Of a stretch of 64,000 bases of DNA, positions 25,208 to 34,667 are shown piece after piece. The notes under the pieces were generated by a model. The model was not told where the DNA came from. It did not search any database and worked only from the letters and a program-made list of their open reading frames with translations. Position 1 is the stretch's first letter. The number at the start of each line of letters is the position of its first letter. The translations under genes were made by a program, and so were the position numbers. Source of the stretch: Lewinellaceae bacterium (GTDB lineage: Bacteria; Bacteroidota; Bacteroidia; Chitinophagales; Saprospiraceae); contig JACJXW010000012.1 of the NCBI GenBank assembly GCA_020636405.1, positions 1 to 64,000 of the forward strand, read 5' to 3'.

Positions 25208-27106
25208 TTACTCTATCACCACCCTTTTCACGGCCACCTTATCTCCCATCGTCAGGTGGAAGGTATAGGCGCCGGTCGCCAGGCGGGCGCCGTCGAAGGG
25301 CAGCGTCATGGCGCCGTTGCGGCGGCCGTAGTCCTGGCCGGCTACCTGCTGGCCAAGCATATTGTAGACCTGCAGCTGTATATCAGCAGCTTCCTCGAGC
25401 TGGATGCTGATGTTGAGTTCCCCTTGCGATGGGTTGGGGAAAATATCCACCAATTCGTTAGCGAATTGCTCTTTGGAGCTGACCAGAACTTCAAAGTCCG
25501 CTTTTTCGGCATTGAGGATCTGTCCGGTGCTGTTATCCAGCAACAGGACGACAGCATGCATATTTTCGATATTATAAGCAGCAGGCACAATGTACGAATA
25601 GGAATGGGTAACTACATCGCCTGCCACTACCGAGGAGGGAATGATGTTGGCCGTACCGTTGTATCCACCCAACAAGGCGCGGGCAACATCCATGTATACC
25701 ATATTTGCTGCCGGGACCGGGTCGGGCTCTTGCTGCCAGTCGTGGCCGGCGCCTACGAGGGCGAGGTTATTGGTCTGGAAGCTGTAGTAGTTGCGCTGAT
25801 TGTAACCCGAGCCCACACCCCGGACACTGTCCTGTACGATAACTACGCTGAAGCGGTAATCGATATCATCGAGCTTGGTTACAAACTCGGCAGAGACGGT
25901 AATATCCGCTTTGCGGTTCTCCGGATCAAAGACGGCCTCGATCCCTGGCTTAATGGGAGAGATCCGCAACACCAGTTCATCGTGATAACTTTCGAACTGG
26001 GAACTGGAAACGCTAACATCGAGTAAGGTACGGTCTGCGTTGCTGCCAGGGTACCCGGTCAGTCCTATGTTGTCATCATACGGCCCTACTACCATGGCGT
26101 CGCCGTTGTGTACCGCGATGCCGATGAAGGACTCCGGATACGTCTCCCTCATGTATTCCATGGCTACATGGCCGCGGGGGCACCATCCGCACCATCCGCC
26201 GGTGCCTTCTTCGATCACCACCTTCTTGGCAGGCACGAAAGTAACGCCGGAGACCGTGGCGACAGCCTGGTCATTGGAATTTTCACCATCTTCCTCTCCA
26301 TTCGGAGCGCTGACCCACACATCGAGGTCGTAGGTGATCGCATCTGTGGCGACAAAGGGGGTTCCATGTGTAAAGCTATACTCTTCTCCTGTAGCTATGT
26401 TCAGGCCGGTGAGTTCGTCCGAATAGGTATCCGTACCATCCGACCAGTTGAGGGTCAGGCTGGTGATGGTTTCCGTGCCAAGGTTCTGGAAAGAACCCTC
26501 AATGACAATATTCGTATTGAGTTCATGAAAACGAGTGGTCGTTACATTTATCAGAGCGGCATCATAAGCAGGAGGGGCGGCGACGACGACGTCGTCAACG
26601 CAGTACCCATAGTTCCATCCTCCGCCATCCTTGTAATCAAAGGCAATCAGTATGGTATCACCCGCATAATCGCTGAGATTGAGGAAAATGTTCTGCCACT
26701 CATCATTGCCACTCAAATTGAGTTCCTCGTTCCAGGTAACCCCCTCATCAGTAGAGATGAGCACCTTTGCGGTCTCGTCTCCAAGATAATCGCCATCGAC
26801 AAAGTAGGCTTCAAATGTCAGCAAAGCGCCGGCCGCCTCCGAAAGGTCAATAGGCGGCGTAAGCAGCATACCGTCGCTGCTTACACCCTGTCCGGCGGCA
26901 TCATCGTTGACACCCATCATTATGGTGTGGTCCGGAATAGGGAAAAACTGGCTGGAAAGCGATGTGGCCGTACCAGCTGACCAAGAAGCGTCAACCGTCC
27001 ATCCGGCAGGGGCCCCTCCTTCAAAATCTTCAGAAAGGAGCACAGATTGTGCCATCAGCCCATACCCGAGAAATAGGGCAAGTAACAAAGTAAAACATCT
27101 TTTCAT
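25208..27106 (-). CDS. Exported cleaved-adhesin/Omp28-like protein with T9SS type A sorting domain
   Basis: 632 residues. After the signal peptide (to about 20) comes a choice-of-anchor J/cleaved-adhesin lectin-like domain at about 22-180 (EDFEGGAPAGWTV to VDDVVV). A CARDB-like region follows, then an Omp28-type thioredoxin-fold part beginning VVIEEGTGGWCGWCPRGH with a CxxC pair at about 305-315. The end is a type A sorting domain (VDIFPNPSQGELNI to ATGAYTFHL). Cell-surface location is expected. Whether the CxxC is redox-active is unknown. Confidence 0.85.
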   Translation of the reverse strand: MKRCFTLLLALFLGYGLMAQSVLLSEDFEGGAPAGWTVDASWSAGTATSLSSQFFPIPDHTIMMGVNDDAAGQGVSSDGMLLTPPIDLSEAAGALLTFEAYFVDGDYLGDETAKVLISTDEGVTWNEELNLSGNDEWQNIFLNLSDYAGDTILIAFDYKDGGGWNYGYCVDDVVVAAPPAYDAALINVTTTRFHELNTNIVIEGSFQNLGTETITSLTLNWSDGTDTYSDELTGLNIATGEEYSFTHGTPFVATDAITYDLDVWVSAPNGEEDGENSNDQAVATVSGVTFVPAKKVVIEEGTGGWCGWCPRGHVAMEYMRETYPESFIGIAVHNGDAMVVGPYDDNIGLTGYPGSNADRTLLDVSVSSSQFESYHDELVLRISPIKPGIEAVFDPENRKADITVSAEFVTKLDDIDYRFSVVIVQDSVRGVGSGYNQRNYYSFQTNNLALVGAGHDWQQEPDPVPAANMVYMDVARALLGGYNGTANIIPSSVVAGDVVTHSYSYIVPAAYNIENMHAVVLLLDNSTGQILNAEKADFEVLVSSKEQFANELVDIFPNPSQGELNISIQLEEAADIQLQVYNMLGQQVAGQDYGRRNGAMTLPFDGARLATGAYTFHLTMGDKVAVKRVVIE

Positions 27107-27487
27107 AACAGGTAATTTGCGTTAATAATTTTTGTTGTTAAAGTTGATTACAGGCCATGAGCGTCTTTGCTCAGGCCATCTTTTCGTGTTTGGTTTTGCG
27201 GAGGAAATAAGAGGATGGGTTTGGGTACCTCAGGCTTAGAAAAGTTTCGGATGTGAAAGTAGGAAAAAAATAAAATTGGAAAGACTCTTGAATCCAATAT
27301 TTACAATACGGGACACAGGATGAATTTAAAAAAAAACACTTTGTACCTTGGCTGACAATCGAACGCCCTTCAAATTGTCTCGACTGGGACAGTAACGCCA
27401 TCCTTTTTTCTGCCTGGCCAACCATACGGAAATACGTTATATTTTCTAACTTGACGAGACTTCAAAAAAGAGCACAAGCCGAACCCT
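27107..27487. other. Divergent intergenic control region
   Basis: 380 bp between the Omp28-like gene (reverse) and the FAD oxidoreductase (forward), AT-rich in the middle (27240-27340). An 84-codon reverse open frame here has the composition of non-coding DNA. I see no perfect TTG-N17-20-TAnnTTTG pair, no hairpin with a T-tract and no repeat. It presumably holds both promoters. Confidence 0.4.
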
Positions 27488-28876
27488 ATGCATATAGTTA
27501 TTCTCGGAAACGGCATCGCCGGCATTACCGCCGCCCGTTATATCCGCAAACTCAGCGGCCACGATATCACAGTGATCTCCGCCGAGACCGACCACTTTTT
27601 CTCCCGTACAGCCCTGATGTACATCTACATGGGCCACATGCGATATGAAGACACCAAACCCTACGAGGATTGGTTCTGGGAAAAGAACCGCATCCAGCTG
27701 CTCCGTACCTACATCAAACGCATCGATTTTAACGCCAGAAAACTCTACGGCAGCGCGGGCGAGGTGCTGGCTTACGATAAGCTCCTGCTGGCCACCGGCT
27801 CGGCGTCTAATAAGTTTGGCTGGCCCGGGCAGGACTTGCAGGGAGTCGGTGGCTTGTACAGCTACCAGGATCTTGAAAACATGGAGCGCTTCAGCGATGG
27901 CCTCCAGCGGGCGGTCATCGTTGGTGGTGGCCTGATCGGTATCGAGATGGCGGAAATGTTCCACTCCCGCCACATTCCGGTTACCTTTCTGGTGCGGGAA
28001 GAAAGTTACTGGGATATGGTGCTGCCGCCGGAGGAATCGGCGATGGTGAACCGCCACATCCGCGAGAACGGCATCAACTTACGCCTTTCCACGGAGCTCA
28101 AAGAGATCGTCGATGACGGACAAGGCAGAGCCTGTGCCGTTATCACCAACACCGGTGAACGCATCGACTGCGGTTATGTAGGGCTGACCGCCGGGGTACA
28201 CCCCAACGTTGGCTTTCTGAAAGACAGCGGGCTGGAGATAGAGCGGGGCATTCTCGTCAATGAATTCCTGGAAACCAATATACCCCATGTCTATGCCGCC
28301 GGCGATTGCGTGCAGCACCGCAACCCCCTGCCCGGCCGACGCCCCATCGAGGCCGTCTGGTATACCGGGCGTATGGCCGGGGAAGTGGCTGCTTACAACA
28401 TTTGCGGGACCAGTGGAGTTTCCACCGGCACCATTCCACAGGGCGGGCAGCAAGTCGCCTACGACCCGGGCATCTGGTTCAACTCCGCCAAATTTATTGA
28501 CATCGAGTATCAGGTATACGGTGAAGTTCCCGCCCAACTGCCGGACAGCTATGCCTCCCTGTACTGGGAACATCCGGACGGGCGCAAGAGCATACGCCTG
28601 GTTTACAATAAAGGGAAAGGCAACATCCTGGGCTTCAACCTCATGGGCGTGCGCTACCGGCACGAAGTATGCGAAAAATGGATAAAGGAACAAACTCACA
28701 TCGAAGTCGTCCTTCAAAACCTGGGCATTGCCAACTTCGACCCGGAATTTTACAGGCAGTACGAAGAGGATCTGATCGCTCTGTACAACCGGCAAAGTGG
28801 AAAGAACCTGCAACTGGAAAAAAGGCGAGGGCTGGCCGGCGCCCTGCGCTTTCTCAAAGGCCAACCCAGCACCTGA
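27488..28876 (+). CDS. FAD/NAD(P)-dependent oxidoreductase, rubredoxin/nitrite-reductase-like
   Basis: 462 residues. N-terminal FAD site ILGNGIAGITAARYIR, a pyridine nucleotide site VIVGGGLIGIEMAEMF, and a second FAD motif VYAAGDCVQ. The layout matches the pyridine nucleotide-disulphide reductase class II (rubredoxin reductase, NirB N-terminus), without the CxxxxC disulphide. It lies 33 bp before the membrane ferredoxin gene, so the two probably form an electron-transfer pair passing electrons from NAD(P)H to the membrane protein or in reverse (inference). Confidence 0.85.
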   Translation: MHIVILGNGIAGITAARYIRKLSGHDITVISAETDHFFSRTALMYIYMGHMRYEDTKPYEDWFWEKNRIQLLRTYIKRIDFNARKLYGSAGEVLAYDKLLLATGSASNKFGWPGQDLQGVGGLYSYQDLENMERFSDGLQRAVIVGGGLIGIEMAEMFHSRHIPVTFLVREESYWDMVLPPEESAMVNRHIRENGINLRLSTELKEIVDDGQGRACAVITNTGERIDCGYVGLTAGVHPNVGFLKDSGLEIERGILVNEFLETNIPHVYAAGDCVQHRNPLPGRRPIEAVWYTGRMAGEVAAYNICGTSGVSTGTIPQGGQQVAYDPGIWFNSAKFIDIEYQVYGEVPAQLPDSYASLYWEHPDGRKSIRLVYNKGKGNILGFNLMGVRYRHEVCEKWIKEQTHIEVVLQNLGIANFDPEFYRQYEEDLIALYNRQSGKNLQLEKRRGLAGALRFLKGQPST

Positions 28877-28909
28877 CCTTCCATCATCAAACCAAAAACC
28901 ACCAAATCC

Positions 28910-30709
28910 ATGGACTTCCTACAAAAAGCAGGCCTCGGCCTTTTCATCATAGCGCTGCTTCTGTTCACCGCAACACTCGGCCTGGACAGCTACCGCTTGT
29001 CGGAAAAAAGCCTCGCTGATGCCGTCGGCAACCAGTACCATCGGGAGGAGATGACCTCCATAGCCCAAAAAACTGGCATGCTGGAGAAAACCTACGGCAG
29101 CAGCTTTCAGTTTACCAATGCTTTCAAAGGCCTGCTGGAGGCCACGCAAGCTTCTTTGGACCAAAAAGCAAAAGAGGGCCTGCCCGAGGGAGTCAATAAG
29201 TGGGAATACAAAATGGGCAGTTGGCTGTTCAAAGATTATACGTTCAAGGCTACCAGGAAGAGCAGCACCGGGCCGGTATCCGATAATCCCTTATTGTTCT
29301 TTTTCCTTACCGTCGGACTGGGCATACTGGGAGGGCTGCTGTACATCCTGCCAAAATTCTTTGCCCTGCCCGGCATCAAGCACAACCACATCTACCACGA
29401 CGCTATGACGCGCGGGCTACGGTGGGGCTGGCGCGGCCTCTTCCTGGGCGCCGCTGTAGCCGGCCTGCTGCTCTATGGGGTACATTATATGAATGATGAG
29501 TACTTCTGGCCGGCACTGACGGCACTGATGGCCCTGCTGATTACCACCCTGGTGTTTTTCTACCAGAAGCAGGCGAAAAGGACCCCGCCCCGTTCGGCTT
29601 CCCCAACGGTGACGGGCTGGCTGGGAATGCTTACCGGGGCCTACCTCATCGGGTTTTACATTCTTTTGTACTGGGCGCCACAGCACATCACCGGCTGGAT
29701 CGTAATGGCCGGCCCGATAAGCCGGGCGCTCAACGGAGGAGAAGCCAGCCAGTGGTTCCTCTACGGACTGCTGTATACGCTGGCCATCCTGGTCATGGGC
29801 ATTCGCATGCTCACCAAGTACAGGCACAACCGGTATCAGATCGCCCGCACCTTTTCGGTTATGTTCTTCCAGGTGGCCTTTGCCTTCCTCATTCCCGAGA
29901 TACTAGTACGGCTCAACCTGCCCTCCATGGACCTGAAGAACATCTGGCCCCTGAACTACACCTTTTTCTTCGACTGGAACATCAATAAGCTGATCGACAG
30001 CGGCGCCCTCGGCATCTTCATGCTCGTATGGGGCATCGTGCTGGTGATCGTTGCCGTGCCGGTGATCACCTACTTCTTCGGCAAGCGCTGGTATTGCTCG
30101 TGGGTGTGCGGCTGCGGCGGCCTGGCCGAGACGCTGGGCGACCCCTACCGGCAGCTTTCCGACAAGAGCCTGCGCGCCTGGCAGTATGAGCGCTGGATCA
30201 TACACGGCGTGCTGGTTTTTGCCGTGGTGATGACGGCAATGACCCTCTACACTTACTTCTCGGGAGAAAAGACGGTGCTGAGCTTCAACAGCAATACCGT
30301 GCGCACCTGGTACGGGTTCATCATCGGCTCGGCCTTTGCCGGCGTGGTGGGCACCGGATTCTACCCCCTGATGGGCAACCGGGTGTGGTGCCGCTTCGGC
30401 TGCCCGCTGGCGGCCTACCTGGGGCTGGTACAGCGCTTCCAATCGCGCTTCCGGATCACCACGAATGGCGGACAGTGCATCTCCTGCGGCAATTGTTCCA
30501 CCTACTGCGAAATGGGCATCGATGTGCGCGCTTATGCACAGCGCGGCCAGGATGTCGTGCGGGCTTCCTGCGTGGGCTGCGGCGTGTGTGCGGCGGTTTG
30601 CCCCAGAGGCGTGCTGCGTTTGGAGAACAGCAGTATGGATGTACACGCACGCACGGACGCGGTGCGGGCGATCCATGTGTCGAAGGAGGGAGTGAAGCTG
30701 GCGGATTGA
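28910..30709 (+). CDS. NosR/NapH-like membrane-bound 4Fe-4S ferredoxin
   Basis: 599 residues. An N-terminal membrane helix, an outer loop of ~90 residues, then about six more helices. Two Cys motifs between helices, WYCSWVCGCGG and WCRFGCPLAAYLGL, correspond to the paired CxxxCP sites of NapH/NosR/RdxA proteins; the first has CGCG instead of CP. The C-terminus has two [4Fe-4S] sites, CISCGNCSTYCEMG and CVGCGVCAAVCPRG. It probably moves electrons between the cytosolic oxidoreductase upstream and a quinone or periplasmic acceptor. No nos or nap genes are nearby. Confidence 0.85.
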   Translation: MDFLQKAGLGLFIIALLLFTATLGLDSYRLSEKSLADAVGNQYHREEMTSIAQKTGMLEKTYGSSFQFTNAFKGLLEATQASLDQKAKEGLPEGVNKWEYKMGSWLFKDYTFKATRKSSTGPVSDNPLLFFFLTVGLGILGGLLYILPKFFALPGIKHNHIYHDAMTRGLRWGWRGLFLGAAVAGLLLYGVHYMNDEYFWPALTALMALLITTLVFFYQKQAKRTPPRSASPTVTGWLGMLTGAYLIGFYILLYWAPQHITGWIVMAGPISRALNGGEASQWFLYGLLYTLAILVMGIRMLTKYRHNRYQIARTFSVMFFQVAFAFLIPEILVRLNLPSMDLKNIWPLNYTFFFDWNINKLIDSGALGIFMLVWGIVLVIVAVPVITYFFGKRWYCSWVCGCGGLAETLGDPYRQLSDKSLRAWQYERWIIHGVLVFAVVMTAMTLYTYFSGEKTVLSFNSNTVRTWYGFIIGSAFAGVVGTGFYPLMGNRVWCRFGCPLAAYLGLVQRFQSRFRITTNGGQCISCGNCSTYCEMGIDVRAYAQRGQDVVRASCVGCGVCAAVCPRGVLRLENSSMDVHARTDAVRAIHVSKEGVKLAD

Positions 30710-30740
30710 CCCTTCTGAGCCAAAGGCCAGAGGCCCCTGT

Positions 30741-31880
30741 TCATTCCGGCCCCAAAAGAAATTCGAGGTAATTTTCCCGGTTGATGGATTGGAAACCAGC
30801 TCCAGGATAGGCTTCCAGCCAGGTTTTTGGAGCTTTAGCTTCCTTTTTACCCCACTGAAATTCAAAACCATTCAACTGCCCTCCACGCTCTTCCACATAA
30901 TCCAGCTCCGCTCCGGTATACGTCCTCCAGAAATAACGGTTGGCATATTGCTTTTGATAAGACATGGTTTTGAGGCGTTCAATGATCAAAAAGTTTTCCC
31001 AGATCTGGCCTGTATCGGGGCGATGGTCCAGCTCATTGAAATTTTCGATCACTGCATTTCGAATACCCAGGTCATAGAAGAATATCTTGTCCATTTTAAC
31101 AACTTCCTTCCGAAGGTTTCTGCTGAAACCCGACAGCCGAAACAGTACAAAAGCTTTTTCTAAAAGGTCAATATAGCGAGCCACTGTGTCTTTGCTCATT
31201 TCCAGTTGCCGTCCCAGTTCATTAAGAGAGACTGTCGATCCTATTTGATAAGCTAAAAGGCGAAGCAGGTCGTAAATTGCTTTTGCATTCCTCAGGTTAC
31301 CCAGTTCCAGTATGTCTTTGTAAAGGTAAGAACTGCTCAGCTCTTTGAGGTAGATGACCTTGTCGTCCGTGCTGTTGAAGGAAAACACCTCCGGATACAG
31401 GCCAAATATCAGGTATTCGTCCAGGCGCTGGCCCAACTCGAATCGATTATTCCTGAGGGCCAGCTCTGATAAAGAAACCGGGTAAAGGTTGAAAGTCCAG
31501 GTACGCCCAGTCAGTGGTTCTTTCATTATATTAGCCAACTCAAAGGAGGAAGACCCTGTTGCAATGATCTTTAGATCCGGCAACTCATCGTGCAATATTT
31601 TCAGGTTAATTCCAATATCCTCAATACGCTGAGCCTCATCTATGAACAGTAGTTCATAACCACTCACCAGTCGCTTAAGTTTTCCAAAGTCCCGGCTGGA
31701 TAGCACCTCTGAATATTCCCTGCGGTCCGCGTTTACCGATAGGGTTTTATAAGGAGCTTTTTTTATTACCTCCCGGATCAATGTAGTTTTTCCAACTTGC
31801 CTGCTGCCATAGAGAATAATTATCTTATTGGATGAATTTAAACGTCCTAGTATTTGTTCTTCGATTAATCTGGCTATCAT
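30741..31880 (-). CDS. AAA ATPase with DUF4143
   Basis: 379 residues. Walker A GSRQVGKTTLIREV, Walker B LLFIDEAQRI, then sensor IIATGSSSFEL and the GRTWTFNLYPVSLSEL segment that marks the AAA_14/DUF4143 family. A winged-helix part (LNELGRQLEMSKDTVARYIDLLEKAFV) and the DUF4143 nuclease-like domain follow. Family members are widespread mobile accessory genes of unclear role. The gene is visibly AT-richer than its neighbours and stands alone, which suggests acquisition by transfer. The start at 31880 lies beside a palindrome with direct repeats. Confidence 0.9.
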   Translation of the reverse strand: MIARLIEEQILGRLNSSNKIIILYGSRQVGKTTLIREVIKKAPYKTLSVNADRREYSEVLSSRDFGKLKRLVSGYELLFIDEAQRIEDIGINLKILHDELPDLKIIATGSSSFELANIMKEPLTGRTWTFNLYPVSLSELALRNNRFELGQRLDEYLIFGLYPEVFSFNSTDDKVIYLKELSSSYLYKDILELGNLRNAKAIYDLLRLLAYQIGSTVSLNELGRQLEMSKDTVARYIDLLEKAFVLFRLSGFSRNLRKEVVKMDKIFFYDLGIRNAVIENFNELDHRPDTGQIWENFLIIERLKTMSYQKQYANRYFWRTYTGAELDYVEERGGQLNGFEFQWGKKEAKAPKTWLEAYPGAGFQSINRENYLEFLLGPE

Positions 31881-31886
31881 AATGGC

Positions 31887-31932
31887 TAAATTTGCGTTAA
31901 ATTAGCTAATTAACTTTAAAAGTTTGCGTTAA
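31887..31932. promoter_or_regulatory. Palindrome flanked by direct repeats upstream of the ATPase gene
   Basis: TTTGCGTTAA occurs at 31891-31900 and again at 31923-31932, 32 bp apart (about three helical turns). Between them is the 12-bp palindrome AATTAGCTAATT (31900-31911). TAAATTTG (31887-31894) also matches a plus-strand -7 element, but no TTG lies at the right distance. It could be an operator for the ATPase gene or the divergent peptidase gene. Confidence 0.45.
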
Positions 31933-32005
31933 TTCAGAATATTAATCATCAAGATTCCCTTATCTGCTTATTTTACATCCGAATCCTTTTTCAAACATCA
32001 GCACC

Positions 32006-34654
32006 ATGAGGCCAATGCTACGATTTCCAGTTCTACTCCTCTTTATTTTACGCTGCATCCACTCTGTTCCTGCCCAGATCAACCTGGTGGAGCCCCATTT
32101 CGCCTTCGAGAGCGGCCTGGAATACGATGCCGCCATCCCTTCCCCGGAAACCTTCCTGGGCTATCAGTTAGGGGAAGATTTTACCCTTTACGCCCACGTA
32201 GAAGCCTACCTGAAAAAGCTGGCGGAATCCTCCAACCGGGTCTCTATCGATACTTACGGGGAGACCTACGAAGGGCGTAAACTGTACCGCCTGGCCATAA
32301 CCTCCGCCGACAACCAGGGCCGGCTGGAAGAACTGCGGCAACAGAACCTGCGCCTCTCCGATCCGGCGGCCCTGGGCCGGGAGGAAGCCGAGCAACTGAT
32401 CCCAGAGCTACCGGTATTCATCTCTTTTAGTTACAACATTCACGGCAATGAGGCCTCTTCCACCGAAGCGGCCATGCAGGTGGCCTACCGCCTGGCGGCC
32501 GCCACTGATGAGGCTACCGAGGAATTGCTCGGCAAAAGTATGGTCATCCTGTATCCCTGCATCAACCCGGACGGCCGCGACCGATATGTATACTGGTACA
32601 AAGGCATGCGCCGAAGCGTCATCGGCAAAGAGCCGCGCGACCTGGAGCACTATGCGCCCTGGCCCAACGGACGTACCAATCACTACTGGTTCGATGTCAA
32701 CCGCGACTGGGTGTGGGGCGTGCACCCCGAATCGAGGGGCCTCACCCGGGAGTACCAGCGCTGGATGCCCCATCTGCACACCGACTACCACGAAATGGGC
32801 TACAATAACAACTACTTCACCATGCCCGGTACCACCCCGCGGAACAAATTATTGCCCGACGCATACGAGCCGCTCACCGATACCATCGGCAGAGCCAACG
32901 CCTCGGCGTTCGACCAGAATAAGATCTCCTATTTCACCCGCGAAGGCTACGACTTTTTCTATCCCGGTTATGGCTCCAGTTACCCCAGCGTGATGGGTGC
33001 AGTGGGCATGCTCACCGAGCAGGGCGGCATTGCCGGCGGAGTGGCTATTGAAACGGACGACAAATACGTGCTTACCTTCCGCCAGCGCATCTTCGACCAT
33101 TACATCACCTCTATGGCAACCATCCGCAAGGCCGTGGAGAGGAAGGAGCAATTCATCCGTTACAGCTACGAGGCCCACCAGCCGGAAAGAAGCAAGAGCA
33201 GTACCAAAGCCTATATTCTGAAGAACAATGACAACCTCTACCTGCCGGAAGTGCTGCGCATACTGCTCCACCATGGCGTGCGCGTCGGGCAGGCGGAGGA
33301 AGGGTTTACCGTTTCCGCTTCCGATTACCGCCAGGGGAAGGCCGAAGTCAGAACCTTCGAAAAGGGCGACTATATCATTTCCGCCAACCAGCCCCGCCAC
33401 CTGCTGATCCATTCTATCCTCGCCCGCAACCTGGCCATCGAAGACAGTGTGATGTACGATATGGCCACCTGGGCGGCCCCGCTGGCCTACAACCTGGAGG
33501 CCTACGCCACCGAACAGGCTCCGAGGGTAAAAACCACATCGGTAGAAGTGGCCGGGAAAGCAGAAGGCGCCCTGGTCAACGGCGGCGCACAGTATGCCTA
33601 CGCTATAGAATGGAAACAACGCTATGCGCCAAAGGCTTTGGCCAAGCTCTGGGAAAAGGGCTACCGCGTGCGCTCCGTCCGCAAAAAGTTCACCAACGGG
33701 GATCACGTTTTCGGCCCCGGCTCGCTGGTCGTCCTCCTGGGTAGAAACCGGGAAAAACTGGCCTCCATTGCGGAAGATATGCGAACCATAGCCCAAAGCT
33801 GCAGCGTCACAATCATCGGGCTGGATTCCGGCCGCAGCCGGGAAGGGGTCGACCTGGCCTCGCGCGACAGCCGCCCGCTCGATCAGCCCAAGGTAGCCCT
33901 CATGGTAGAAGAGCCTTTTTCTTCCTACACCACCGGGCAGATCTACTTCCTTTTCGACCAGGAGACAGAGCTGCCGGTGGAAAGGGTCAGAACGTCTATC
34001 CTGCAACAGACTGCTCTGCCTAAATTCGGCAGCCGCTATGGCTATGCAGACCTGAATGACTACGATGTGCTCATTCTGGCGGATGGCGGCAAACACCTGG
34101 AAAAACTCTTCACTCCGGAATACCAAAAAATGCTGAAAGAATGGCTGGAAGCCGGCGGTACGCTGATCGCGACGGAGTCGGCAGCCGAGTTTTTCACCAA
34201 GGAAAAATCGAAGATCGTAGAGGTGGAACTGGTGGAGGCCCCCAAAGATACGACCAAAGCAGGGGCTTTCGTCCGTTATGAAGACCGGGAAGACTATCAG
34301 GGCAAGCAGAACATTCCCGGCTCAGCCCTCCTGGCGCATATCGATAACTCCAATCCCCTGGCTTTCGGACTGGAAAGCCAGCTGTATACCATAAAATTTG
34401 GGAAAAGCGCCCTGAAAGCCAACCCGAAACTGGAAACGGTAGGGTCTTACTCCTCCGACACCAAACAGCTGCTCACTGCCGGCTACGCTTCAGAGGCCAA
34501 CCTGAAACTGCTCTCCGGCAATGTATTCGCCGCGGTGCAGCCGGTAGAGAAAGGCAGGATCGTCTACCTATTGGATAATACTCAGTTCCGCATGTTCTGG
34601 CGAGGCCCCAGCCGGATGATGCAGAACGCCGTGATGCTGATGCCCGGCATGTGA
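32006..34654 (+). CDS. Exported M14-family zinc carboxypeptidase
   Basis: 882 residues. A signal peptide ends near PAQ (residue 24). The M14 zinc site is complete: H146 and E149 in NIHGNEAS, H262 in DYHEMG, and a probable catalytic E338 in LTEQGG. GRTNHYWFDVNRDW is typical of the Bacteroidota branch. After the peptidase domain (~55-370) there is a long C-terminal part with a glutamine-amidotransferase-like segment near 650-720 (YDVLILADGGK). It should trim peptides in the periplasm or outside. No sorting domain, so not a T9SS cargo. Confidence 0.9.
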   Translation: MRPMLRFPVLLLFILRCIHSVPAQINLVEPHFAFESGLEYDAAIPSPETFLGYQLGEDFTLYAHVEAYLKKLAESSNRVSIDTYGETYEGRKLYRLAITSADNQGRLEELRQQNLRLSDPAALGREEAEQLIPELPVFISFSYNIHGNEASSTEAAMQVAYRLAAATDEATEELLGKSMVILYPCINPDGRDRYVYWYKGMRRSVIGKEPRDLEHYAPWPNGRTNHYWFDVNRDWVWGVHPESRGLTREYQRWMPHLHTDYHEMGYNNNYFTMPGTTPRNKLLPDAYEPLTDTIGRANASAFDQNKISYFTREGYDFFYPGYGSSYPSVMGAVGMLTEQGGIAGGVAIETDDKYVLTFRQRIFDHYITSMATIRKAVERKEQFIRYSYEAHQPERSKSSTKAYILKNNDNLYLPEVLRILLHHGVRVGQAEEGFTVSASDYRQGKAEVRTFEKGDYIISANQPRHLLIHSILARNLAIEDSVMYDMATWAAPLAYNLEAYATEQAPRVKTTSVEVAGKAEGALVNGGAQYAYAIEWKQRYAPKALAKLWEKGYRVRSVRKKFTNGDHVFGPGSLVVLLGRNREKLASIAEDMRTIAQSCSVTIIGLDSGRSREGVDLASRDSRPLDQPKVALMVEEPFSSYTTGQIYFLFDQETELPVERVRTSILQQTALPKFGSRYGYADLNDYDVLILADGGKHLEKLFTPEYQKMLKEWLEAGGTLIATESAAEFFTKEKSKIVEVELVEAPKDTTKAGAFVRYEDREDYQGKQNIPGSALLAHIDNSNPLAFGLESQLYTIKFGKSALKANPKLETVGSYSSDTKQLLTAGYASEANLKLLSGNVFAAVQPVEKGRIVYLLDNTQFRMFWRGPSRMMQNAVMLMPGM

Positions 34655-34667
34655 ACCTCTTTTTTAA

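Noticed and set aside
27171..27425. 84-codon reverse open frame in the 380-bp gap
   Set aside because: Lys/Phe/Ser-rich product from AT-rich DNA with no start signal; looks like non-coding sequence.
30741..31880. DUF4143 ATPase as part of a phage defence system
   Set aside because: No toxin, nuclease partner or other defence gene is adjacent; family membership alone does not support it.
32849..34126. 425-codon reverse open frame inside the M14 peptidase gene
   Set aside because: The forward frame has the complete zinc site; the reverse product shows no motif.
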